From NCBI RefSeq assembly GCF_000613125.1, contig NZ_HG964497.1:3347852-3411851 (forward strand): a stretch of DNA of 64,000 nt, read 5' to 3'. Under the pieces are notes generated by a model. That model had not been told where the DNA came from. It saw only the letters and a list, made by a program, of their open reading frames with translations, and did no database searches. Shown here piece by piece: positions 1 through 7,913 of this stretch. Origin of the DNA: Bacillus sp. EB01 (GTDB lineage: Bacteria > Bacillota > Bacilli > Bacillales > Cytobacillaceae). Each line of letters begins with the position of its first letter. The stretch's first letter is position 1. Position numbers and translations under genes: made by a program.

Positions 1-229
1 AAAACTTGATTCATGTATTCTTGTTTTCTGAATATTCCGCGGTTTAATAATTATTTTTAAAATCGATGAATTAATTTTAAAACTGTTAGAAATAATTAAA
101 ATACTGTTAGAATTAATTCGAAACTCACTTAATTATTTTCCCATGAGTTTTGGGTATAAACTAATTTAATGACTGCCAACGGAATTTTTGTAAAAGGAAA
201 GACGGCAAGAAAAAATTTCCGTTCAAAAT
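1..229. other. AT-rich edge segment, no gene seen
   Basis: This segment is very AT-rich and carries a 10-base direct repeat, ACTGTTAGAA, at about 82-91 and 103-112. I see no ribosome site followed by a convincing reading frame. It lies immediately upstream of the proS promoter and may hold the end of an upstream transcription unit outside the window. Confidence 0.4.
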
Positions 230-259
230 TTGACTTTGCATATTGGGATTTTATATAAT
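230..259 (+). promoter_or_regulatory. Sigma-A type promoter of the proS leader
   Basis: TTGACT at 230-235 and TATAAT at 254-259 are separated by 18 bases. Transcription would begin near 266, just before the T-box leader. The match to the consensus is read from the sequence; use in the cell is inferred. Confidence 0.7.
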
Positions 260-269
260 TTTGTAAAAT

Positions 270-508
270 TAACAAAAGAAACTGTGATGGGGAATAGTAA
301 AATGGATATGCACCTTTCCAGAGAGGAAGCCGATTGCTGAGAGGTTTCCAGGCTGCACATTTGAACCTGCCCCGGAGTTCTGTATCGGGCATATTAGCGA
401 AGATACGGCGGAATGTTCCGTTATACGATAAGTGCGCAGGGAGTTCCTTGCGAATTAGGGTGGTACCGCCAGGCCATGGTCCCTTTTTATGGGATTATGG
501 CCTTTTTT
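270..508 (+). promoter_or_regulatory. Proline T-box leader (tRNA-sensing riboswitch)
   Basis: The conserved T-box sequence AGGGTGGTACCGC is at 457-469. It is followed by a terminator hairpin whose outer arms are GGCCAT (472-477) and ATGGCC (497-502), then six T residues. Upstream are an AGAG-like box near 320 and a GCTGAGAGG element near 336-344. The bases GAA-CCT at 363-368 fit the usual position of the specifier, and CCT is a proline codon. Uncharged tRNA-Pro would favour the antiterminator and so raise proS expression. The T-box call is firm; the specifier assignment is by analogy. Confidence 0.9.
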
Positions 509-556
509 GTATGGAATCGGAAACGGCCGCAGCCACTTAAAAAGGAGAGATATAAC

Positions 557-1987
557 ATGAAAAAAGAATTTGTCCAAAGTATTACTTCAATGGATGTTGA
601 TTTTGCCCAATGGTATACCGATGTTGTCACAAAAGCCGACCTGATTGATTATTCATCAGTTAGAGGATCGATGATTATTCGCCCATACGGGTATGCCCTT
701 TGGGAAAACATCAGGGATGCACTGGATGCACGCATTAAAGCCACAGGGCATGAAAATGTATATATGCCTCTTTTTATACCAGAGAGTCTGCTTCAAAAGG
801 AAAAGGACCATGTCGAGGGCTTTGCACCTGAAGTGGCCTGGGTGACACACGGCGGTTCTGAACAATTGGCTGAACGTCTTGTTGTAAGGCCGACTTCCGA
901 AGTTCTTTTTTGCGAGCATTACAAAAATATCATTCATTCCTACCGGGATTTGCCTAAGCTGTATAATCAGTGGGCTAACGTGGTAAGGTGGGAAAAAACA
1001 ACCCGACCGTTCCTGCGTACACTGGAGTTCCTATGGCAAGAGGGGCACACCGCGCATGAAACCGATGAGGATGCGCATGAAGAAACAAAGAAGATGCTTG
1101 ATGTGTATGCGGATGTACTTGAAAATATCCTGGCAATTCCAGTTATAAAAGGACAAAAGACCGAGAAGGAAAAGTTTGCTGGCGCTAAATTCACATATAC
1201 TGTAGAAAGTCTTATGCATGATGGAAAGGCACTGCAATCAGCGACATCCCATCATCTAGGTAATGGTTTTGCAAAGGCTTTTGGCATTCAATTTTTAGAT
1301 AGAGAAGGGAAGCTGCAGCATGTCCATCAAACATCTTGGGGCTTTACCACCAGAGTAATCGGGGCGCTGATCATGGTTCATGGTGATGACAGGGGACTTG
1401 TTATTCCCCCTAAAGCGGCGCCAACCCAAATTATGATCGTGCCAGTTGCGCAACATAAGGAGGGTGTCTTGGATTTTGCTTACACTCTTAAGGATAAATT
1501 ATCTACTTCTTTCAGGGTTGGTATTGATGCGAGTGATAAACAACCTGGCTGGAAGTTCAATGAATATGAAATGAAGGGCGTTCCTATCCGGCTGGAAGCA
1601 GGTCCCCGTGATATAGAAAAAAATCAGGTGGTCCTTGTGAGAAGGGATACTGGCGAAAAAATTGTCACTCCGCTCGATGGTCTGGCTGAAAAGCTAACAT
1701 CATTGCTTGATGAAATTCAGAACAACCTATTTACAAGGGCGAAGGATTTGCTCGAAAAGAAAACATCTACTGCAACAACCATGGATGAATTCAAAGCACG
1801 TCTTGAGGACAATCCAGGCATGATTAAGGCAATGTGGTGCGGAAAGCAAGAGTGCGAGGACAAAATCAAGGAAGAAACAGGAGCTACTTCAAGGTGCATG
1901 CCATTTGATCAGGAAAAAGTCTCTGAGAACTGTGTTTGCTGCCGTGACAAGGCTGAACACCTGGTAGTCTGGGCAAAGGCTTATTAA
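557..1987 (+). CDS. proS: Proline--tRNA ligase, archaeal/eukaryote-like type
   Basis: This 476-residue class II synthetase charges tRNA-Pro in the cytosol. Visible class II elements are RPTSE (near residue 110) and the motif 2 region [12 protein letters not shown], followed by [12 protein letters not shown]. The length, the lack of a large inserted editing domain, the C-terminal cysteine cluster (CGKQEC, then CVCC) and the terminal Tyr indicate the type 3 ProRS rather than the longer bacterial form used by B. subtilis. The ATG at 557 follows GGAGAG; an upstream in-frame extension would run through the T-box and is rejected. The gene is monocistronic, controlled by the T-box leader and closed by a terminator. 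Confidence 0.96.
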   Translation: MKKEFVQSITSMDVDFAQWYTDVVTKADLIDYSSVRGSMIIRPYGYALWENIRDALDARIKATGHENVYMPLFIPESLLQKEKDHVEGFAPEVAWVTHGGSEQLAERLVVRPTSEVLFCEHYKNIIHSYRDLPKLYNQWANVVRWEKTTRPFLRTLEFLWQEGHTAHETDEDAHEETKKMLDVYADVLENILAIPVIKGQKTEKEKFAGAKFTYTVESLMHDGKALQSATSHHLGNGFAKAFGIQFLDREGKLQHVHQTSWGFTTRVIGALIMVHGDDRGLVIPPKAAPTQIMIVPVAQHKEGVLDFAYTLKDKLSTSFRVGIDASDKQPGWKFNEYEMKGVPIRLEAGPRDIEKNQVVLVRRDTGEKIVTPLDGLAEKLTSLLDEIQNNLFTRAKDLLEKKTSTATTMDEFKARLEDNPGMIKAMWCGKQECEDKIKEETGATSRCMPFDQEKVSENCVCCRDKAEHLVVWAKAY

Positions 1988-1992
1988 AAATC

Positions 1993-2033
1993 AAAAAATC
2001 CCGTTCCTCTTAAGCAAGGTACGGGATTTTTTT
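1993..2033 (+). terminator. Rho-independent terminator of proS
   Basis: AAATCCCGT pairs with ACGGGATTT and is followed by a T run, directly after the proS stop codon. Confidence 0.85.
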
Positions 2034-2056
2034 GTGAAGCTACACAAAGTTACTTA

Positions 2057-2230
2057 TTAATCATCTTTCGTCTTCTCATCAGAGCTGCTTTTGTTTTCTG
2101 ATATAATTTTTTCGATTTTCTTTGTATCACCTTTAGCATTGATAATGCTGACCAAATCTGTCATGTTTTCGGCAATTTGCTCATCATCGAGGCGGTCGCT
2201 GTCTGTTAATGCTTTCTCGTCTTTATTCAT
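2057..2230 (-). CDS. Small acidic hypothetical protein, 57 aa
   Basis: This short frame encodes a hydrophilic, highly charged 57-residue protein starting MNKDEKALTD and ending in a lysine- and aspartate-rich tail. It has no membrane segment and no recognised domain. The ATG at 2230 is preceded by AGGGGTGAA at good spacing. It starts 21 bases after the lipoprotein gene on the same strand, so the two probably form an operon. I do not recognise the family. Its ribosome site, compact fit and position support a real gene. Confidence 0.6.
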   Translation of the reverse strand: MNKDEKALTDSDRLDDEQIAENMTDLVSIINAKGDTKKIEKIISENKSSSDEKTKDD

Positions 2231-2251
2231 TATTTCACCCCTTGAAATGGC

Positions 2252-2452
2252 TTATTCTTCAAATTCTTCCCGATCCTGTTTTTCGGGATCTGTGTAAGGG
2301 CTATTTTCACCTGAATTATTAGTCGGACGGTCACTTTGCTTGTTGCCTTCTTCATCGACTACAGGCGGCGCTGGATCTTCGGCATTACCGCAGCCAGCAA
2401 CACTAAAAATAAGGAATAGTGCGGCAATGCCTGCTTTTCCAATTTTAAGCAT
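2252..2452 (-). CDS. Small lipoprotein, 66 aa
   Basis: A 66-residue protein begins with MLKIGKAG, a hydrophobic stretch and the lipobox VAGC (Cys near residue 21). This predicts lipid anchoring on the outer face of the membrane. The mature part is short, acidic and rich in Pro, Asn, Asp and Glu, so it is probably disordered. The family is unknown. It is first in a two-gene minus-strand operon with the 57-residue protein and faces proS tail to tail. Confidence 0.75.
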   Translation of the reverse strand: MLKIGKAGIAALFLIFSVAGCGNAEDPAPPVVDEEGNKQSDRPTNNSGENSPYTDPEKQDREEFEE

Positions 2453-2550
2453 GGGCTACCTCCATCTTTGCTGTTTTAGTATTTATATACCCATAAATCG
2501 GGATATTTAACAGGAAAAAGGAAACTGTCTAATAGGAGAGAAAAAATACA

Positions 2551-3120
2551 ATGAATTTTTTATGGGATTTTGATGGAACAATCTTTGATACATATCCTTC
2601 TTATACAAAATTGTTTAGTGAAATTACCGGAAATCGTATTTCAGAGGAGGAGGCGTTTGCCCAGCTTAAGGTTTCGTTTGGTCATGCCTTTTCTCATTTC
2701 GAGCTGTCAAATGAGGAGAGCACCCGAATGAGAAGGGAAGTCAGGCTGATTGGCATAGATAAGTTCAAGCCTTTTCCTGGAGTGAAAGAAGTCTTAAAGA
2801 AGGCTGAAATAAACGTCATCATGACTCATAAGGAAAAAGAGGATGTCGGCAAAGTCCTGGAGTATTACGGACTTAGCGGCTACTTTACGGAAATTGTCGG
2901 ACAAGAAGATGGTTTTCCGAGGAAGCCGGATCCTGCCGCATACCGATATCTTCACAACAAATATCACATTGATCTAGCAATTGGTGATAGGGCGCTTGAC
3001 CTTGAACCAGCGCGAATTCTTGGTATCCGGACACTTTCATTTCAGAATAGGGCTGCTGAAGCGGACTTTTACCTTGATGACTATCGTGACTTTTCTGAAA
3101 AAATAGTGCCTCAGCTCTGA
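2551..3120 (+). CDS. HAD-IA family phosphatase
   Basis: This 189-residue cytosolic haloacid dehalogenase-like hydrolase has the nucleophile motif WDFDGTIFDT (Asp6 and Asp8), a threonine motif in IMTHKEKE, a lysine in RKPDPAAY and the acidic motif IGDRALDLE. Phosphoglycolate phosphatase-like enzymes are the nearest general description. The substrate cannot be read from the sequence. The ATG follows AGGAGAGAAAAA. It appears monocistronic, and its 3' spacer carries the first set of phrase repeats. Confidence 0.85.
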   Translation: MNFLWDFDGTIFDTYPSYTKLFSEITGNRISEEEAFAQLKVSFGHAFSHFELSNEESTRMRREVRLIGIDKFKPFPGVKEVLKKAEINVIMTHKEKEDVGKVLEYYGLSGYFTEIVGQEDGFPRKPDPAAYRYLHNKYHIDLAIGDRALDLEPARILGIRTLSFQNRAAEADFYLDDYRDFSEKIVPQL

Positions 3121-3154
3121 TGGTAATTAACCTAAAACGGTGACCTGATGCTTA

Positions 3155-3346
3155 TTCGGTAACAGTGAGGGTTCTCTGTGCCAAAACTGAGGCACCAGGA
3201 CTGCAAAAGGTAAAAGACGAACTCTATCAGTGCCCGAACGGAGGCACTGCAAAAGGTAACAGAGGAGCTCTATCTGTGCCCGAATGACGGCCCAAGGATT
3301 GTAAAAGGTAACAGAGAAGCTCTATCAGTGCCCAAACTGAGGCCCG
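3155..3346. repeat. Intergenic phrase repeat, four degenerate units of about 45-52 bp
   Basis: Units begin near 3155, 3203, 3249 and 3302. The common parts are AAAAGGTAACAGAG, AGCTCTATCAGTGCCC and AACTGAGGC, with unit-specific substitutions. There is no open frame across them. The gap from 3121 to 3471 otherwise holds only the terminator of the radical SAM gene. See the findings for related arrays elsewhere. Confidence 0.85.
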
Positions 3347-3425
3347 AAAAAATAGAGTACATGTACACCGAACACACAAGATTCAAGAAGGATTTACCCA
3401 AACCAAAGTAGCCCTAGCCATAATG

Positions 3426-3456
3426 AAAAAAGACAGCCTATTTTGAAGGCTGTCTT
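3426..3456 (-). terminator. Terminator of the radical SAM gene
   Basis: GACAGCC and GGCTGTC form a stem that, read on the minus strand, ends in a run of U residues. Confidence 0.85.
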
Positions 3457-3471
3457 TCTCATGTTGATTAA

Positions 3472-4728
3472 TTAAACTGTTACTGCTTCTTTGCCGCGCA
3501 TTGCTTTTGGAATGTATACGCAATATGGTTCGCTTTCCATATAGTCACCTGTGACTGCATATGTCCTCGAGCGGGAGCCGCCGCAAATTTTATTGAACTC
3601 ACAAACCCCGCATTTCCCTTTGTATTTATCAGGCTGGCGAAGGTTTTTCAATACTTCGGATTCTCGATAAATAGTCGCAAGCGGCTGCTCACGGACGTTT
3701 CCAACTACAATTGGCAGAAGTCCGCTTGGCAATACATCCCCGATATGGTCGACGAAAATAAAGCCATTTCCATCATTTACGCCTTGAGGAGCACGCTTCA
3801 GTCCGTCGATGATGCCTTCCTGGTCCATGGTCATTGTATCTTCATAGCGAATTTCGCCGCGGTCAATTACATGATCGCGGGCTTTTTCCTGAAGAACTAC
3901 CCTGCGGTAGTGCTGGGCTGCAGTCGTTTTAATATCATATGGTGCAGTTTTGCTAAGCTGATACAGCCAGCGGAACACTTTTTCATGCTCAGCAGGAGTA
4001 ATACACTTGTCTTCCTGGCCGCGTCCAGTTGGTACAAGAAGGAAGATGTACCACATAACTGCGCCCAATTCAGCGACCAGCTTTGACATTTCTTCTAGAT
4101 GGTCATAATTATAACGGGAAATAACTGTATTGATTTGCAATGGCATTTCAAGCTCGTTCAAGTATTTAATTTTTTCAATCGTCATGTCGAATGAGCCAGG
4201 AACTCCCCTGAAAGCATCATGAATTTCAGCGTTTGGCGCATCAAGGCTAAAGCCCCAGCGCGAAAGTCCTACATCTTTTGCCTGTTTCATTTTTTCCTTT
4301 GTAACATTGTCAGTAGCACTTGGTACCATTGAAACTCGCATACCTTTTTTGACAGCGTAATCCGCAAGCTCCATCAGATCCTCGCGCATCATACAATCCC
4401 CGCCGCTGAAAACGAGCATAGGGTTGCCCATGTTATAAATCTGGTCAATCAGATTAATTCCTTCTTCATGATTCAGTTCACGTGGATCCTTCGTTAATTG
4501 AGCATCAGCGCGGCAATGCACGCATTTCAGCTGGCAAGCCCTTGTAACTTCCCAGATTACGATAAATGGGTTTTCATTATAGTCCATTTTCGGTCCTAGG
4601 CCCATATTCCCATGCGGATGTCCGCCTGGATGTCCCATTCTATGTGGGTGGCCGCCTGGATGCCCCATTTTTTGTGGATGTCCCATACCTTGCATTATCA
4701 TCACCATGCTTCTCTGAATTTTAGTCAT
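3472..4728 (-). CDS. Radical SAM/SPASM protein with His-rich N-terminal repeats
   Basis: This 418-residue protein has a radical SAM cluster motif, CQLKCVHC (near residue 65). A C-terminal SPASM-type cysteine region (CGVCEFNKICGG and a later Cys) should bind auxiliary Fe-S. It resembles the NirJ/AhbD-like group of heme-modifying or peptide-modifying enzymes, which NCBI models as TIGR04053; the substrate is unknown. Residues 15-40 are unusual: MGHPQK followed by two decapeptides, MGHPGGHPHR and MGHPGGHPHG. This looks like a metal-binding leader, perhaps for iron or nickel delivery (inference). No partner gene lies beside it; lytE is transcribed divergently. Confidence 0.85.
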   Translation of the reverse strand: MTKIQRSMVMIMQGMGHPQKMGHPGGHPHRMGHPGGHPHGNMGLGPKMDYNENPFIVIWEVTRACQLKCVHCRADAQLTKDPRELNHEEGINLIDQIYNMGNPMLVFSGGDCMMREDLMELADYAVKKGMRVSMVPSATDNVTKEKMKQAKDVGLSRWGFSLDAPNAEIHDAFRGVPGSFDMTIEKIKYLNELEMPLQINTVISRYNYDHLEEMSKLVAELGAVMWYIFLLVPTGRGQEDKCITPAEHEKVFRWLYQLSKTAPYDIKTTAAQHYRRVVLQEKARDHVIDRGEIRYEDTMTMDQEGIIDGLKRAPQGVNDGNGFIFVDHIGDVLPSGLLPIVVGNVREQPLATIYRESEVLKNLRQPDKYKGKCGVCEFNKICGGSRSRTYAVTGDYMESEPYCVYIPKAMRGKEAVTV

Positions 4729-5091
4729 GCATCTGTTCTAGTAACCAACATAAACATGATGTTCTATACGTTAATTATAAAAGTTAAAAACAAGGAAAAA
4801 GGAACTGGATTGTTACGATATTTCTACATTACTGTGCCAAAAAATAAAACAGTATAGCAGAATACAATATTTATATATTACATTTCGGTTACAGAAATAT
4901 TTCAAGAGAGTGATAGATTTAGCAGGGAAATCCAGTTTTAATGGGGATTTGAGGAAATTCTTCCATGTAAAATAAGGGGATATATTTTCCTGTAGAGGGC
5001 TTTTTTGTCTATGTGACCATATTTTAGAGGTGTTATTGGTGTTTAAAATTCCTTTAAGATGGAAATACAAACAAATTTAGGAGATGACACC
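4729..5091. other. Divergent intergenic region, radical SAM gene and lytE
   Basis: This 363-base AT-rich region drives the radical SAM gene leftward and lytE rightward. It contains a WalR-like direct repeat at 4877-4893 and the lytE ribosome site. No c-di-AMP riboswitch (ydaO type), which sometimes precedes NlpC/P60 genes, was recognised. No promoter could be assigned with confidence. Confidence 0.5.
4877..4893 (-). promoter_or_regulatory. WalR-like binding site
   Basis: Read on the minus strand the sequence is TGTAAC, five bases, TGTAAT. This fits the known WalR (YycF) direct repeat TGTWAH-N5-TGTWAH. It lies about 200 bases upstream of lytE, a known member of the WalRK regulon in B. subtilis. 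The orientation is opposite to lytE and the distance is long, so function is inferred. Confidence 0.5.
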
Positions 5092-6066
5092 ATGAAAAAA
5101 CAACTTACAACTTCAGCCATTGCGGCCGGAATTCTTTTTAGTACATTTAGTGGACAAGCTAGCGCTTCTGAAATATATAAAGTGAAATCTGGCGACAGCC
5201 TTTGGAAAATCTCGAAAAATTATAATCTGACAATCTCTCAATTAAAACAGTGGAATTCACTATCGGGTGACACAATCTATGTAAATCAATCACTTAAAGT
5301 ATCAGCCCCCGAATCAACTACTGTAAAAGCCTCTCCAGCTACTTATACAGTTAAATCTGGTGATACATTATGGGAAATTTCGAGAGACTATAACACAACT
5401 GTCAGCAAGTTAAAATCTCTAAATGGCCTTTCCGGTGACACAATCTATGTTGGCCAGGTATTAAAAGTTGAAGGTACAGCTTCAGTTGCTTCAGCACAGA
5501 CAGTTACAAGCACTTCAACATCAACATCAACGTATACAGTAAAATCAGGCGATACATTGTCAGAGATCGCGGTAGATTTTAAAACGACTGTATCCGCAAT
5601 TAAATCTCTCAACAACCTTACGAGTGATATCATTTATGTTGGGCAAACTTTGAAGGTTTCTGGAACAGCATCATATACTCCAGTTAGAACAGCAACTGTA
5701 CAAACTTCATCCACTGTTGATGCATTGATCGCGGAAGCGAAAAAACATCTTGGCTCACCATATCTTTGGGGCGGAAATACTCCTGCTGGATTTGACTGCA
5801 GCGGCTATCTGAAATATGTGTTCGCAAAGGTTGGCGTTACAATTCCGCGTACAGTTGCAACAATTTGGGATGCAACAAAACCAGTATCTTCTTTAAAAGC
5901 GGGAGATCTCGTGTTCTACACAACCTATAAGGCAGGCCCTTCCCATGCTGGCATTTATCTAGGAAATAATAAATTCATTCATGCTTCATCCTCAGGTGTA
6001 ATGATTACTGATATGTCTAACTCCTATTGGAAGCCTCGTTATTTGGGTGCAAGAACTGCTTTTTAA
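5092..6066 (+). CDS. lytE: LytE-like D,L-endopeptidase, three LysM plus NlpC/P60
   Basis: This 324-residue secreted cell-wall hydrolase has a signal peptide ending near ASA, then three LysM repeats that bind peptidoglycan (near residues 27-70, 83-127 and 147-191; each begins YxVKSGDxL). A Thr/Ser-rich linker and an NlpC/P60 domain follow. The catalytic Cys is in GFDCSGY and the His is in SHAGIYLG. The family cleaves D-Glu-mDAP stem peptide bonds, and in B. subtilis LytE is needed for cell elongation. The ATG at 5092 follows AGGAGATGAC. The architecture and size match B. subtilis LytE (334 aa). An upstream WalR-like site is consistent. Confidence 0.92.
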   Translation: MKKQLTTSAIAAGILFSTFSGQASASEIYKVKSGDSLWKISKNYNLTISQLKQWNSLSGDTIYVNQSLKVSAPESTTVKASPATYTVKSGDTLWEISRDYNTTVSKLKSLNGLSGDTIYVGQVLKVEGTASVASAQTVTSTSTSTSTYTVKSGDTLSEIAVDFKTTVSAIKSLNNLTSDIIYVGQTLKVSGTASYTPVRTATVQTSSTVDALIAEAKKHLGSPYLWGGNTPAGFDCSGYLKYVFAKVGVTIPRTVATIWDATKPVSSLKAGDLVFYTTYKAGPSHAGIYLGNNKFIHASSSGVMITDMSNSYWKPRYLGARTAF

Positions 6067-6118
6067 AAAAAAAAGGGCATAGGCCTGATAGTTTTCCATA
6101 CCCAAACATATAAAAATT

Positions 6119-6150
6119 AAAACACCGGCGAATATTTGCCGGTGTTTTAA
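6119..6150. terminator. Bidirectional terminator, lytE and DUF3243 gene
   Basis: AACACCGGC pairs with GCCGGTGTT, with A and T runs on the two flanks, between two convergent genes. Confidence 0.85.
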
Positions 6151-6151
6151 T

Positions 6152-6490
6152 TTATTCATTACCCGCCCATTTTACAAGCATATGTGCAAGCATATGGCGT
6201 TCTTCTTCATTCCCGGCGTTCCAAAGCTCCAATAACAGTGCTTCTTCACGGTTTTGCGGCTGGGCATTATCTGCAAGATAATTTGCGACCTTTTGGGCCC
6301 CAACGGCTAACTGCTCCTCATCCATCCCGAGCCGCTTGCCAAGCTCGACACGTTTGCCAAGATAGTTTTTAAATTCGTTAAAATCTTGAAGTTTATCATA
6401 CATTTGATCCTGATCGATGCGGTCTACGACTTCATCTACTTTTGAGGCATCAAAATCGCCATCTTTGTGCATTGCATGGTCCTTTTCCAT
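6152..6490 (-). CDS. DUF3243 domain protein (YmfJ-like)
   Basis: This 112-residue soluble helical protein resembles the DUF3243 family, represented by B. subtilis YmfJ. Conserved-looking stretches are FKNYLGKRVELGKRLGM and ANYLADNAQPQNREEALLLELW. The N-terminal 35 residues form an acidic extension (MEKDHAMHKDGDFD), longer than in the 85-residue YmfJ. Function is unknown. The ATG follows GGAGGG on the minus strand. It is a single gene converging on lytE. Confidence 0.8.
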   Translation of the reverse strand: MEKDHAMHKDGDFDASKVDEVVDRIDQDQMYDKLQDFNEFKNYLGKRVELGKRLGMDEEQLAVGAQKVANYLADNAQPQNREEALLLELWNAGNEEERHMLAHMLVKWAGNE

Positions 6491-6556
6491 ATGAAATCCC
6501 TCCTAGCATTTGTGTATCCCTCCTCTTTTATCCAAAAGGAAATCCTGTCAAACATG

Positions 6557-6889
6557 CTATCCAAGGTTGTCGTGGATAGAAGGGATGTAAACATCTTGCA
6601 GAAAAACAACTTCTTTGAAAAAGCTTTTAATTAGCAGCCATCTAGCAGGATAGGTTTTTATAAAATCTTCAGCACACACATTTGAATAGATTAAAAGCAT
6701 GTTGACGTGTTTTGAATGTTTCCTAAGGTCAAAAAGCAGGGCATGGAAATTCGTATAATGGATATATAGCTGACAGGGGTTTAATTTAACTGTCTTAAGA
6801 CCTTTTATCCTTAGGAAATCGTAAAGTGATTGCTTTTGTTGGATTGAGCCAATCAAGCAATCTTCATTAACAAATACTATTGCATCCAT
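6557..6889 (-). CDS. Hypothetical protein, 110 aa
   Basis: This 110-residue protein begins MDAIVFVNEDCLIG. It has no clear signal peptide or membrane segment. Alternating hydrophobic strands and helices (HALLFDLRKHSKHVNMLLIYSN) suggest a small alpha/beta domain. The start at 6889 is preceded by GGGAG at suitable spacing, which argues for a real gene. I do not recognise the family. It is divergent from the RsbR-like gene. Confidence 0.6.
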   Translation of the reverse strand: MDAIVFVNEDCLIGSIQQKQSLYDFLRIKGLKTVKLNPCQLYIHYTNFHALLFDLRKHSKHVNMLLIYSNVCAEDFIKTYPARWLLIKSFFKEVVFLQDVYIPSIHDNLG

Positions 6890-7034
6890 TTAATTCTCCC
6901 AGTATCATTGATATAAACAGTTATTGTCAGAAAGTTATAAAAATATTCATATATTGACCAATGACTTCAAATTTTTCATTGCAGGCTATTCATGATACTG
7001 TGGATTTAAAACCAACAATAGTAGGAGCGAAAAA

Positions 7035-7868
7035 ATGCCCATGAAACTAAGTGAGCTCAAACAGCATTTTAGCGATAAAATCGAAGAGAATAATGAATCG
7101 CTCACCGAAACATTAATGAAAGAAATGTCCCGATTCTATAATTATGAATTTGTAAATGAGGAAGCAAAAGAACGTACCACACGATACTTCTATGATTTAG
7201 TCAGGATGGTTTCCGAAGGGCTGAAAGATGAAGATGTAAAGGAGCAGGCGTTTAAATGGGGAGAAGGGATAGGCTTTTATTCTGTTGAAAATAATGGTGA
7301 CCTGGGCAACACCATTAAAGGCGCTACAGTTTATAAAAATGTAATATGGTTGTTTATTTTTGAGGAAGGCAAGAAGATTAACGCTGAACCTGACGACATG
7401 CTCCATGTAATCAGTGAGATAGACCATATTTTTAATATGATGGTTCATGGCTTTAGCACTGCTTTTACAAGCAATGCGGAAAAATTGTTAAAAGAATCCC
7501 GGGATCTTTATCTAAAAATTTCGGTACCCATTGTTCCTATTACACAAAAGCTGGCTGTCTTGCCGCTGATTGGTGAAATAAATGAAATGCGCTCGGAAAC
7601 CCTGATCGTTGATACTCTGGATACATGTGTTAAAAAAAGGCTGGAAACATTGGTTATCGATTTATCCGGAGTAGTGGAGGTAGACCTGATTGGAATCGAA
7701 GTGTTATTCAAATTGCTCCGTTCCCTAAACTTGCTGGGTGTCAAACCGGTCATTACAGGGATGAGGGGAGAAATCAGTAAAACCTTCGTAAACCTCGGAA
7801 TCAACCTTGAAAATATCGCAATCCATAGCAATCTGGAGCAAGCATTAAAGGAATTGGATTTTTTTTAA
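7035..7868 (+). CDS. RsbR-like STAS domain protein
   Basis: This 277-residue protein has an N-terminal helical sensor-like half (1-150) and a C-terminal STAS domain (about 160-277), beginning PIVPITQKLAVLPLIG. RsbR paralogues build the stressosome that controls sigma-B. In RsbR proteins a Thr in the VDT segment and a second Thr before VNLGI are phosphorylated by RsbT. Here the first position reads VDLIG, so the Thr is lost, while KTFVNLGI keeps the second. No rsbS or rsbT lies nearby. It could be a divergent stressosome subunit or a light or redox sensor. Confidence 0.82.
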   Translation: MPMKLSELKQHFSDKIEENNESLTETLMKEMSRFYNYEFVNEEAKERTTRYFYDLVRMVSEGLKDEDVKEQAFKWGEGIGFYSVENNGDLGNTIKGATVYKNVIWLFIFEEGKKINAEPDDMLHVISEIDHIFNMMVHGFSTAFTSNAEKLLKESRDLYLKISVPIVPITQKLAVLPLIGEINEMRSETLIVDTLDTCVKKRLETLVIDLSGVVEVDLIGIEVLFKLLRSLNLLGVKPVITGMRGEISKTFVNLGINLENIAIHSNLEQALKELDFF

Positions 7869-7877
7869 ACACAATAA

Positions 7878-7913
7878 AGGCTTCCGTCATTTTTGACGGG
7901 AGCCTATTTTTTT
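7878..7913. terminator. Bidirectional terminator after the STAS gene
   Basis: AGGCTTCCGTC pairs with GACGGGAGCCT and is followed by seven T residues. It separates two convergent genes. Confidence 0.85.

Noticed and set aside
3155..3346. CRISPR array
   Set aside because: Units are degenerate and their joins are not unique spacers of constant length; no cas genes nearby.
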